Part shown: piece after piece, positions 16,423 through 26,800 of the stretch | How positions within the stretch are numbered: the first letter of the stretch is position 1 | How the letters are laid out: each line of letters opens with the position of its first letter | NCBI GenBank assembly: GCA_025766275.1 | Contig: JAFKAC010000069.1 | Span: forward strand, 186,001-250,000 | Source: Lactarius indigo | Lineage: Eukaryota; Basidiomycota; Agaricomycetes; Russulales; Russulaceae | Reading direction: 5' to 3' | DNA: 64,000 nucleotides | Notes under the pieces: model-generated | What the model was told of the DNA's origin: nothing | The model's input: the letters and a program-made list of their open reading frames with translations, nothing else | The model's database searches: none | Program-made: the position numbers and the translations under genes

Positions 16423-19400
16423 TTATTCATCGAGAACGACATCCTCTGTTTCTGCTACGTCTAGCCCAGGCTTCTCAAGTAGAAAATATCGAGAACTTCG
16501 GTCTCCTTCACGCGGCGTCATGGGCACCATAGCTACGACGGACATGATATCTTTCACGTGTACGATCCGCAACGCCGCCTGACCCCGGTATACGCATGAG
16601 TATACCGTGTTTGAAGACGCTTCCAGCAAGCCAAGATCTGGCTCAGACCAGACTGAGACCAGCGCATATGCGCACTCTATACCAGAGTGGCCACTTCGGA
16701 AATAGAACTGTACCTCGCCGATAAGGAAAGATTCCATCGTAGCAAACTAGGAAAATAAGATGTGAATGTCAACTTCATGGTAATGTCACTCACCTTTACG
16801 TTGCGGGAACGACAGACACTCTCAGAAGGGCCCGCCCGTTCAGTCTCCTTCCATGCACAGCGAGCAATCTGCAGGTTAGGGAGGCGAAGGTGAGCCCATC
16901 GGATGTACTTCGGCCGCCAGCCAAAGGGTACTTGGCCATCTTCTGAGTCCGAACACAAGAACTGCGCGGATTGTATCCGCCTGTTCTCCCACAAGAGTGA
17001 CGCCAGTCTCATCCCGAGCCCTGAGAAGAACATAGCCATCACCAAGGTCGACAGCACCTCGTGGTAGACTTGGGACGTCTGGCTCTAAGTCGGGCAGAAT
17101 CAGCGTGGATGGCGGAGAACTGTGAGCTGGCGCAGTCCGCAGTTTGCGATGTTTGCATATGGGTTTGAAGGTTGCTTGACTTCCTCCCCCAGGTTGCCTA
17201 TAGTACGCTCCAGAGTCCACTGAGATGAATAGACGCCAGGTCCCAGACAAACGGCATCTGGAGCGAGATGAGAAAGCCAGTGGATGCTCTGTCGACAGAA
17301 GTGAAGTCGCGACACCATTCGGCGGTAATAGATCGCTTCATATTCTTCGGTAAAGTCGAGCACGAGTTGCTGAGCCTTTTGAAGCTGGGAGACCGAGATT
17401 GCACGCTGTTGGAGGAGCCGAACAGCAGACGCTAGCTTGCAGAAGTTTAGCCAATAGCGCTGCGGAAGAATGCCGTAGAGTAACGCCGGGCAGTATCCAA
17501 AGACATAGATTAAGAACTCCCATGCTTTGTAGCCACTGGATATCTTCTCGGCAGGGTTCCAAGGAGGGCAATCAAATGACCCTGGCAGGTATGGGTGGCA
17601 GCGCGCTACGTCCTGGCCATGCGTTTTCCAGGTGTCTCCGACAAGCACGACCCAGTCCCAGAGCTTCTTTGAGTCATTCTTGTCACAGTCTATAGTCCCG
17701 CGCCAGAGACTTATGAGCAAATCAGGAAGATTGATCGCGATTATGTGCATGTGGTCGATAGCCAAGCATCCGGGGAGACCGGTCGAGTGTTTGGAATCCA
17801 GACCCAAGAAAATACTCGGTTTGCACAGGCCAGTCTCTTTCTGATTCTGTTTGAACTGCGTGTCAGTGCGACTCTGAAGAAGAAGAGTCAGGTTCTCAAA
17901 GTACAACTCAGATGATGCCTTCGGCAGTCGAAAGGCATTGACATCGCCAGTGATCGCACCCAGGAAGGTCGTAGTTCAGCGGCTTGAGGAGCGCTGGGTA
18001 ATAATGGGGACCCCCCGGCTTGTGACACCCTCTCAAGCCACAGTATTCGCGACATCCATACACGCCAGTGGTGTCCCACCTGCCCGTGCAGCGCGGCTAG
18101 ACCAGGTCCGTCCGCAGTACCCAAGAAGAAGAATGGGCATGAAGTGAACACACGCCCTGTGGAACAGTCCCACACGCGTAGTCCATCCCTCTGGAGCGCA
18201 GAAAGATGGTGCAAGCCGGTGTAGACGAACTGAGTCCAAGTTCTTAGGCTTGCTTGGACCAGGAATAAAGCCACCCGGCAGCACATATTTCTTTTTGTAT
18301 CGTAAGTCGGGTGCCAGATCCAGTAGAACCCAGATATAAATCCAGCAATCTGATTGCTTGCTCTGATATAACTGCGCACCGTCGATAGAGAGCATCAATA
18401 CAGTGTCATCGGACGAGAGATCGCTGCGGAGTGCCGCGTCGAGGAGGAGGGAGCTGCAGTACACATCGTCGTAAACGTCGATAGAGCCACCAGCACGTAG
18501 CCTAGCCAGCAAAGGCTCCATCACTCGACGTCGGTGACCCATGTTCCATGCGCTTTGGTGTGACTGATACTGCGCTTGAATCTGCAGTCCCACAGGTATC
18601 GTTAGGGCTTGTTTACGAGGTACGGATACGACTCTGCCCCCACGGGTGACAGAGTTGTACCGCGGCGAAGAACACTCAGGACAAGCACGAAGCTCCGAGA
18701 ATGGTCCAGAGAACGCCACGCAAGACTCATAGCACATATCGGTCATAACAGGGACTACCCCCATCAGCTCAGTGATCGTCCGCTTCATGCGAATCATACG
18801 ACTGGAATTCTGCGTCGGGAACGTACTCCCGTAGAGCAGAGCAAACACTATCGTAAGTCGCCCGAGATCCATTTACAGTCCCTAAGAGAAGCCTCAAAGT
18901 AAGTCTTAGCTCCTTGCTGATGCTGATAGGCTCTGTCAGAGGAGAGCGCAACCGTTCGCGAACATCGTCAGGAATAGGGTTCGCCGTCTAAGGATGCGCG
19001 CGAGAGTCCCTTGATAAACTCCACAGACGTGCGAAGTGCGTCGAGGTGAGGTACAACGGTGTCCAGGATCCCAGTCGTTTGGACCTCCAGGGAGATCATC
19101 AGGCTGCGCATCACGCCTGACGTACACGCCCGCATCTCCCTGTTGGTTATTGGTGTTGTCCGGGGGTGGGGTATGCACCCTGTTGTGTATCACGAATCCC
19201 CTGGAGAACCCTGCCGCGCAGGGGAGGGTATACCTGTGCCCTCGTCGTTTTCAGGTAGAGGGGATTCAGGTGGGGTATGCACCCATTGTGCGTCACAATC
19301 CCCTGGAGAACCCTGCCGTGCAGGGGAGGGTATGCCTGGACCCTCGTCGTTTTCAGGTCGAGGGGATTCGGTGTTCCTAACCGTGGCCTGAGTCCCGGGC

Positions 19401-19834
19401 TGGTGCGATACCTGGCATAGCTCTTGTTCTGATGGGCCGGGCACAGGGTCATCGTCTTGCGTGGGGTGGTTACTCTCCGCGTGGTCACCTGCAGTGCGCA
19501 TGATTGTCGGGTGACTGCTCTCCCGGGGTACCACGATCCAAGTCTAATCGAGGGTGCTTCCCGTTTGCTGTGGTGCGCGAGCGTGACCCAGTCGCCCTAG
19601 TGCGAGTCGATGAGTGTCTTGATGCTGGATAGCCAGTTGGGGAACGACATAGGACCATCTTACATGCATGAGATCCAGTGAGCACAAGAGTCGCGGATTG
19701 GGCAATATAATCAACATACGATCATCGACCCTCCGATACTTCGCATGGTCGTAATACGTCGTCTTTGACACAGGGCGAAAGTATCTTGCAGTGTCTTGAG
19801 CATCCACATTTATAGGTACACGCCCATGGGTCAC
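16423..19834 (-). pseudogene. Tnp2-type (CACTA-like) transposase of H, frameshifted
   Basis: Recognisable segments in order on the minus strand: MCYESCVAFSGPFSEL with the Cys pair CPEC; LSIDGAQLYQSKQSDCWIYI; DLRYKKKYVLPGGFIPGP; TGLHHLSAL; ADGPGLAALHG; CHKPGGPHYYPALLKP. These are followed by DHMHIIAINLPDLLISLWRG, YLPGSFDCPPWNPAEKISSG, FGYCPALLYGILPQRYW, SQWTLERTIGNLGEE and an end VQFYFRSGHSG...FLLEKPGLDVAE. One intron, 16747-16793, is clean. At least three shifts of frame without splice sites occur (near 18780, 18231 and 18080), and the reading also breaks near 17950. The enzyme would cut and join transposon ends; this copy cannot. The N-terminus above ~19200 is uncertain. Confidence 0.7.
19167..19372. 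repeat. Tandem duplication, period ~104 bp
   Basis: GGGGTATGCACCC...CCCTGGAGAACCCTGCCG...TCGTCGTTTTCAGGT occurs twice, starting at about 19168 and 19272, inside the 5' part of the transposase region. The period is not a multiple of three. Confidence 0.65.
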
Positions 19835-20274
19835 CCAACGTCGGCATCAGATCAGTCCAGAGTTACAGAGTACGTGGAGAGGGACAATGCCGGGAAGTCT
19901 CCAGAAACACGATATCAGAAAGAAACGAACAGACGCAGATAGCGGCCGAGGGTCGAGACGAGAGCCAGAGCCAAAGGTACACAGGACGAGGAGAGGAGAA
20001 CGACGACTTGATACTTGTTTCAGATATGTTGCAGCTCACAGGTACTGAATGTGGCATTCACATATTCACGCATGCGATGTCCCACAACGAGGGCGGCGCA
20101 AAGAGCAGCACAATGAGGGCATCCGTGTTGTGGGTGCAGCAATATTCAAGATTATTCATTCGCATTGAATTGTATGGAATAATTCAAATCTGTACGCAAT
20201 ATAATTCGAGCGGAGTCAACAGAATTCACCTGCCACCAATCCCGGTCATTTTCATTCGACTCAATTCATCGGGA
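19835..20274. other. Right subterminal region of H
   Basis: No gene. From 20140 on it is rich in ATTCAAT, AATTCGA and GAATTC motifs that mirror those at 11450-11660 near the other end. Confidence 0.45.
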
Positions 20275-20296
20275 TTCATTGGGATTTTGACTGGGG
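20275..20296. repeat. Right terminal inverted repeat of H
   Basis: Ends TTTTGACTGGGG and is the inverted counterpart of 11417-11438; followed by duplication ctgaa. Confidence 0.7.
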
Positions 20297-20301
20297 CTGA
20301 A

Positions 20302-20367
20302 CCCTCGCTCATTGACATAGAAAGACCAGACTTGCTCACGCTGAGCTGAACGTTCCTACTGTAACAT
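20302..20367 (+). repeat. LTR K, last part
   Basis: The sequence that follows transposon H up to ACTGTAACA. It directly abuts coding sequence of element E at 20368, where E's RNase H should continue but does not. Confidence 0.45.
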
Positions 20368-20842
20368 TACAGGTTTGTCCATGTCTGGTTGACATAAGAT
20401 GGGATCTTTGCACACAAGCGTGATGAGAGTTTCTAGGGCTTCTGCTGCTTCTTTTGTCCATTTGAAGGGTCCTTCTGATGTCTTTATTGTGTCTGTGATG
20501 GGCCTTGCTAAGTGAGTGAAGTTGGGGATGAAGGGTTGCTGATAGCTCAGTGTCCTCAACACGCTTCTTGCTTGTTTGACCGACTTGATGTCTCTTGGCC
20601 AGTCCTTTAGTCCTTCTACCTTCTTCGGGTCGATTTTGATCTGAGACCTGTCGATAACAATGCCTAGGTAGTGGATCTTTCTTTGTTTGAACACACATTT
20701 TGATGCTTTGAGGAAGTAAGACTCTTTTTCACAGATTTCCAAGAACCTATGTACAATTTGTCTGTGGTGCTCTGTGTCTTCTTCTGTGGCTATCAGGACA
20801 TCATCCATATACACAAATAGTTCTCTGGGGTATTTGTCCATG
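20368..20842 (-). pseudogene. Element E RT, second half, and start of RNase H
   Basis: Encodes ELFVYMDDVLIATEEDTEHH with catalytic YMDD, then FLKASKCVFKQRKIHYLGIV, KVEGLKDWPRDIKSVKQ and ITDTIKTSEGPFKW up to DPILCQPDMDKPV. It then stops where an EVDAS-type RNase H motif would be expected. No internal stop in this piece. The other half is at 44341-45053. Confidence 0.85.
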
Positions 20843-21322
20843 TGTAACATCGTCACGACGTTAGCTCGACTTGAGCACGGCGAGGTGGCAACAACTTAGC
20901 GAATAGTCATGATAGCACAGAGGCTCGTGGTCTTGTCTCAGTGAATGCACAGAGGCACACCGACAAGGCGTATACAGCAAGGCGAAGTCCTAGCTTAATT
21001 TAGAGACAAGAGGATGGAAAGGGCGAAAGAGAAGAGACAAAAGTGACAATTCAAGAAGACCAAGATGGCGTATCTTGGTCTTCGCAGACTATCTTAAATA
21101 CAAGTCAAGCAGGCTTACAAGCGCTGCTATGAGTCACCGTAAGTAAGCGTCCAACATATCGCAGAAACATCTCAAACCCTAATACTACTAGTACCAGTAC
21201 TAGTGGCGTCGGTCATCCGTCAGCTATCATACTTTATGGTAAGTCCGCGACTAATATACCTTACCACCGTAATCGCAACCGGTACAGTAAGGGTTCACAG
21301 TCATACGAGTCGAAACGTAACA
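20843..21322 (-). repeat. Element D 3' LTR
   Basis: 480 bp, TGTAACATCG...ACGTAACA on the plus strand. Contains the start-site hairpin (GAAGACCAAGAT/ATCTTGGTCTTC) and an inverted TATA (CTTAAATA) on the minus strand. Confidence 0.9.
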
Positions 21323-21339
21323 TCACCCCCTTCTTAGCA

Positions 21340-22606
21340 TGAGACCCCAACTCACCAAAAGTCCCTTGGCTGCCAGTTGTGCTGCTTGTCGGTGATGCGC
21401 TCCAATGCCGTGGCATGCTCCAGTCGATAGATGGAGTCGCATTTGTCGTCTTGTGCGCACTCGATCATTGTGTGAAGCTGACTCACTCTTGCGCGGAGTT
21501 GGTCAAGCTCGTAGCTCGCTGCGCGGTAGTGCGTAACTTCGGCGGTGAGAGATTCGTCGTTGATGCGGTTGAGGGTGCAGTCGGTGATTTTGTCAGTCAC
21601 AAAGATGACAAGGTCTTCATGTGGATATGTGGGGCGAAGGGTGGCGGAGACGTGGGGTTCGGCGTAGAAGGGCTTACCGTAGACGTGCGGTGAGCCTGGT
21701 ATGACCCCTAGTATGAGGGGGTCTGCCCCTCTGATGATCTGGACGTGCGACGCGTCCCTCTCTACTCTGTCGGGCCTGGTGATGGGGTATCAAATGTAAT
21801 GGGGTTGTCGGTTCACCCGGAACCCTTCAGGCGCAATGACATGCGTGGGATCCTTGGCGGCGGTGAATGGACGGTGATCAGCGGCACCAGGCACGCGCAC
21901 ACGTCCTCGATACATGGGGGACCCGTCGGTGTAGACGAGCCATGGTGTGATGAGGGGATTATCAGCGTCACGTTTCGTTTGTAAGAAGGGGTGTCTCGCC
22001 AGGTAGTAATCTTCATCATCATGGCCAGCCTCAGCTGCTGCCATTGCTGCCATTGCTTGTGCATCTCCCTCAGTCGGGCCGCGGCTGAGTCCAGTTGTTC
22101 CTTCTGCCACTCCGCCGCCACTCTCCTCCAGCCCTCCAACTCATACTCCAGGAGAGCTTGAACGCTCGTTGTTGCACGGGAAAATTCCGTGAACGCCGAT
22201 GAGGTTGTTGCTTGGGGGGATAGCTGCGATGGGCTCTCGCTCACCAGCTGCATTTCGGAAGACATGGACGACAGCATGTTCGTTGTCGTCGGGGTGTTGC
22301 GTGGGGTCTGGGAATCGGGAGATGACATGCGCCCACTCTTGCGCAGTGATAGGGCCTTCTTGCGGCCTAAGAGGCATGTATGGTGTGAGCTGGGTGTTGG
22401 GAACTTCAGTGGCGTCGTCATCTTCAAGAAGGGCGCAGGCATCATTGGCAAGGGTGTCAAGGAGCTGCACTTGGGTGACATGACAGAGAGGAGAGGTAGG
22501 CATGTAAGTTGTAGCAGAACGAAGGGAGAGGGGATGACTTTCTCCTATCAATGCGTCCTCACTCTTAACTTGTTGGCCAGATGCTCATGTTTCATGATAT
22601 GCTCGG
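21340..22606 (-). pseudogene. Element D pol tail and ORF3 remnant
   Basis: Continues D's pol after the chromodomain. Open pieces 22551-22141 (ESHPLSLRSATTYMPTSPL), 22110-21790 (ITPWLVYTDGSPMYRGRV) and 21600-21352 (NRINDESLTAEVTHYRAA) cover the conserved tail but are separated by stops and shifts. A TGA near 22575 follows the chromodomain. The overlapping ORF3 starts at 22481 (MSPKCSSLTP) and is open to 21813, where a TGA replaces a likely CGA. Confidence 0.75.
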
Positions 22607-23127
22607 TGTTACGTTTCTTTCTGTATGGGCTGTATGAGTTTGAAACCCTTACTGTACCGGTTGCAACTACGGCGGTAAGGTATATTAGTTGCGGACTTAC
22701 TTACGATAGTGCGGTGATACAGCAGCGCGATAGGAGATACGGTACTGATAGCTGACTGAGGATGGACGCCACCGATACTAGTACTAGTAGTACTAGGGTT
22801 TGAGATACTTACGCGACACGTTGGATGCTACCTACTGTGACTCATAGCAGCGCTTCTAAGCCTGCTCGATTGTGTATTTAAACCGTCTTGTGAAGACCAA
22901 GATACGCCATCTTGGTCTTCTTGAATCGTCACTTGTTTCTCTTCTTTCATCTCTTCTTCGCCAAAGCCGTCTAGAATTACGACTTGCAAAGACTTGCCTG
23001 TGTACCTCCGCGTATTCACCAAGGCAAAGGCTTGGACCTCCGTGTCTTCAAGTCAGCACGCAGACATACCGCTAAGTCGTTACCGCCACTCGAGCCTAAG
23101 TCAGGCTAACGTCGTGACGACGTTACA
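22607..23127 (+). repeat. Element B 5' LTR with promoter
   Basis: 521 bp. TATTTAAA at 22875-22882; hairpin GAAGACCAAGAT (22892-22903) with ATCTTGGTCTTC (22909-22920). Primer site AAGACCAAGAT is at 23130-23140, 2 nt after the LTR. No ATG between 22909 and the gag GTG at 23146. Confidence 0.93.
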
Positions 23128-23145
23128 TTAAGACCAAGATACAAC

Positions 23146-23348
23146 GTGGCCGTAACAACCAGAGACCAGTGGACGAGCTTTCGTCCTTACTCGCTCCCAA
23201 GAAGAGGAGAACGTAACGTCCCCACGCGCTTTTTACAAGCTGCCAGTTGGAGGGAAAGACAAGAAGAAACCGGATACTTTGTGGAATTCAACAGACCAAG
23301 CAGGTTCTGCCCAGTTGAGTTCAATTTCGATCACCTGTGCTGGGTGGA
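23146..23348 (+). pseudogene. Element B gag, first piece
   Basis: Starts GTG in context AACGTGG and encodes TTRDQWTSFRPYSLPRR through RPVEFNFDHLCW. Cut by element C after codon 67; the reading frame resumes at 31205. Confidence 0.9.
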
Positions 23349-23859
23349 TGTAACGCCGTCACGACGTTAGCTCGACTTGAGCTCTGTGGAGGCGGTAACA
23401 ACTTAGCGGATTTCTTGAAGACGCGTAGGTCCAAGCGTAGATTCTTAGTGAACACTCGAAGGTGCACTTCAACGGTTATTGTCTTGCGTCTTGACTAAAG
23501 ACGGACTTCGGCTTGCGGATCGAAAGAGCAGGAAAGAGAGAGAGAGAAGGAAGCCAGTGACGATTCAAGAAGACCAAGATGGCGTATCTTGGTCTTCGCG
23601 AGACAGTTTAAATACAAGTCGAGCAGGCTTTCAAGCGCTGCTATGAGTCACAGTAGAGTAGCGTCCAACGTATCGCAGAAACAACTCGAACCCTAATACT
23701 ACTAGTACCTGTACTAGTGGCGTCGGTCATCAGTCAGCTATCGTACCCGTATCACCTATCGCGCTGCCGTATCACCGTAGTAAAGTCCGCAACTAATCTA
23801 CCTTACCGCCGTAGTTGCAACCGGTACAGTAAGGGTCCGGATCGAGTCAGAACGTAACA
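23349..23859 (-). repeat. Element C 3' LTR
   Basis: 511 bp, identical to 30689-31199. The polypurine tract (GAAAAGGAGGTGA on the minus strand) abuts it at 23860-23880. Confidence 0.95.
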
Positions 23860-23890
23860 TCACCTCCTTTTCTAGCGTGAGCCCCCAGGC

Positions 23891-26800
23891 TCACCGAAAG
23901 TCGCGAGGCGGCCAGTCGCGCTGTTCGTCGGCAATACGCTCTAACGCAGTGGCGCGCTCTAAGCGGTAGATGGCGTCGCGTCGGTCGTCCTGCGCGCACT
24001 CGATCATTGCGCGGAGCTGGCTCACCCTCGCTCGAAGTCGATCCAGCTCGTAGCTGGCCGCGCGGAAGCGCGTGACTTCTGCGGTGAGTGACTCGTCGTT
24101 GATACGGTTGAGCACGCGGTCGGTGATCTTGTCCGCCTCGAAGACAACGAGGTCCTTGTGCGGATACGTGGGACGGAGCGCCGCGGATACGTGGGGCTCA
24201 GCGTAGAAGGGCTTACCATAGACGTGCGGCGAGCCCGGTATAACTCCTAGTATGAGGGGGTCCGCCCCTCCGATGATTTGGACATGCGACGCGTTCCTCT
24301 CTACTCCGTCTGGCCCGGTGATGGGGTATCGAAGGTAATGGGGTCGTCGGTTCGCCCGGAACCCTTCAGGCGCAATGACATGCGCGGGGTCCTCGGCGGC
24401 GGTGAACGGACGGTGATCGGCGGCACCAGGCACGCGCACACGTCCTCGATACATGGGGGACCCGTCGGAGTAGACGAGCCATGGCGTGATGAGGGGATTA
24501 TCAGGGTCGCGTTTCGTTCGAAGGAAGGTGTGTCTCGCCGGGTAATAATCTTCGTCGTCATGGCCAGCCTCAGCTGCCGCCATCGCTGCCGTCGCTCGCG
24601 CATCTCCCTCAGTCGGGCTGCTGCCGCGTCCAACTGCTCCTTCTGCCATGCTGCTGCTACCCTCTTCCAACCCTCCAACTCGTATTCCATCAGCGCTTGA
24701 ACGCTGGTCGTTGCTCGGGAAAACTCCGCGAATGCCGATGAGGTCGTCGCTAGGGGGGATAGCGGCGATGGGTTCTCGCTCACCGCGATCGTTTCGGAAG
24801 ACGTGGACGACGGCTTGGTCGTTGTCGGGATTGGTTGTTGGGTCTGGGAATCTGGTGACGACGTTGATCCATTCTTGTGCGGTGATGGGCCCCTCTGTTG
24901 ATGCAAGAGGTGTCCATGGCGTGAGCTGAGTGTTGGGAACTTCGGTGTCGTCGTCGTCTGCCAAGAGGGCGCGGGCGTCTTCTGCGAGGGAGTCGAGGAG
25001 TTGCGCCTGTGTGACATGTCGCAGTGGGGAAGTGGGCATGAGAGTGTTGGTTGAGCGAAGGAAGAGGGGATGACTGTCCTCTGTCCTGGCGACTCCCACT
25101 TTATCTCTTCTACCGTGGGCTTGCGCTTCCTGATACAGGCGGAGCGCTTCCGGCGCAAAGACGTCGTCCTTGTTGACCCACTGATTCTCCGAGTCTGGAT
25201 AGCCCTTCCATTTGATCAGATATTGAAGGCGCCTTCCTCTGCCGAAATGCCGAGTGTCTAGAATGGCCTCAACTTCGTATTCCTCTTCTCCATCTATCAG
25301 TTCGGGCGGTGGTCGTGTGAAGTTCTCCCCGTGCAAGGAAGTTTGCTTGTAAGGTGTGAGAAGATCGATGTGAAATACTGGGTGGATGCTCCACTGCGTG
25401 GGAAGTTCCAATCGATAGTTGTAAGGGGACATCACCTGTACCACCCGAAAGGGTCCGTGGCGTCGCGCCGCTAGTTTCGCTGTGGGCTGATTGGTTCGGA
25501 GGTGTTTGCCCTCGAGCCACACGAGGTCGTTGACGCTGAACCGGGGCGTATCTTTGTTACGCACCCATGACTCTTGCGCCTTCTTTATAAGGCGTTGGGC
25601 GTTGTCTCTAGCTTCTTTCAGTTGTGTCAGTCGCGCGGTTGCAAGGGGGATGGGAGAAGGCTTATCCGTCCAGTCCGCTTGTGGGTCATATCCCATCAGA
25701 AGTTGGAACGGCGATTCCTTGGTGTGTTCATGTGGCCAGTTGTTGTGCGCAAATTCGGCGATTGGTAGATAGGCTTCCCAGTTGTCTTGCCGCTCATTTA
25801 CCCAGAAGCGGAGGTACTGTTCCAGCCACTGGTTAGTTCGTTCGGACTGCCCATCAGTACGCGGATGATATGCGGTTGATATGTTCTGTTGAATCCCCAG
25901 AATGCGGCATACTTCTCTAGTAAACTTGGACGTAAAGCGGGGGTCGCGGTCGCTTATTATCTTGCGCGGTAACCCGAAGCGTTTGAACACATGGGCGACA
26001 TATAGAGTCGCCGTTTCTTCTGCGGTAATCTCTTCTCGACACGGGATGAAGATGGAGGCCTTGCTGCAATCGTGGTCTGTGACAGTTAGTATACTGTCGT
26101 ATCCCTTGGAAACGGGGAGTTTGGTGATAAAGTCCACTGCCACTGTGTGGAATGGCGTGGCCTCTAGTATTGGCGTGATGGGGTGCAACGCGGCTCGTAT
26201 AGGCCTCGTATTGACTTTATTTCTTTGGCATTCCGCGCAGCCCTGCACATATTCGTATATGTCTCTTCTGAGTCGCGGCCACCAGTAATGTCTTTCCAGG
26301 ATGCATTGAGTTTTCGCGATTCCCGGATGGCCGTGTATTGGCAGGTCGTGATGATCGTGTATTAGTACACGTTGAGTCGACGCTGGCCCTGTGACTACGA
26401 ACCTGCCATCTTTGTACCATTCTCCTTGTATCTTTTTGAGGCGATAGGGGTCGACCCATATTTTGATCACCTCTTCGTCTTGTTGGTGGCGTGGTTGCAG
26501 TAGGTTTGGGTTTGCGATGAAGGTGCGCGCGGTGTTAAGGGTTCGTACAAAGACTTCGGGGGGCAGGACTACTACTTCACTGTTGTCTTCGATTCCCTGG
26601 TCGTAGTCCGGTCGTCTTGACAGAGCATCTGCCCATCCGTTGTTCTTTCCTTTAATATGGTGAATCTCGAAGTTGTATTCCGAGAGTTCGAGTACTTCCC
26701 TGGCGACTCGCCTGCTGATCTTTTGTGGCGACTTCCAATATTGCAGGTTGAGGTGATCCGAATAGATCTTGATTTTGTGTGGTGCTCCCGCGAGTAGCGG

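Larger units (their letters stand above)
11417..20296 (-). mobile_element. Transposon H: Tnp2/CACTA-like DNA transposon, decayed
   Basis: 8880 bp bounded by inverted ends beginning CCCCAGTCAAAA, with 5-bp direct repeats ctgaa immediately outside (11412-11416 and 20297-20301). Removing it joins two parts of LTR K. It carries a minus-strand Tnp2-type transposase (16423-19834) and a second minus-strand multi-exon gene (11757-14426), both with frameshifts or stops. A small divergent plus-strand gene (14721) completes it. Subterminal regions are rich in ATTCAAT/ATTCGAT motifs, as is common for CACTA-type elements. CACTA elements usually make 3-bp duplications, so the 5-bp duplication is unusual. 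Confidence 0.75.

Noticed and set aside
20302..20367. Left boundary of E as E's own 3' LTR
   Set aside because: Sequence does not match E's 1126-bp LTR at 56322-57447 and E's coding sequence stops abruptly in RNase H.
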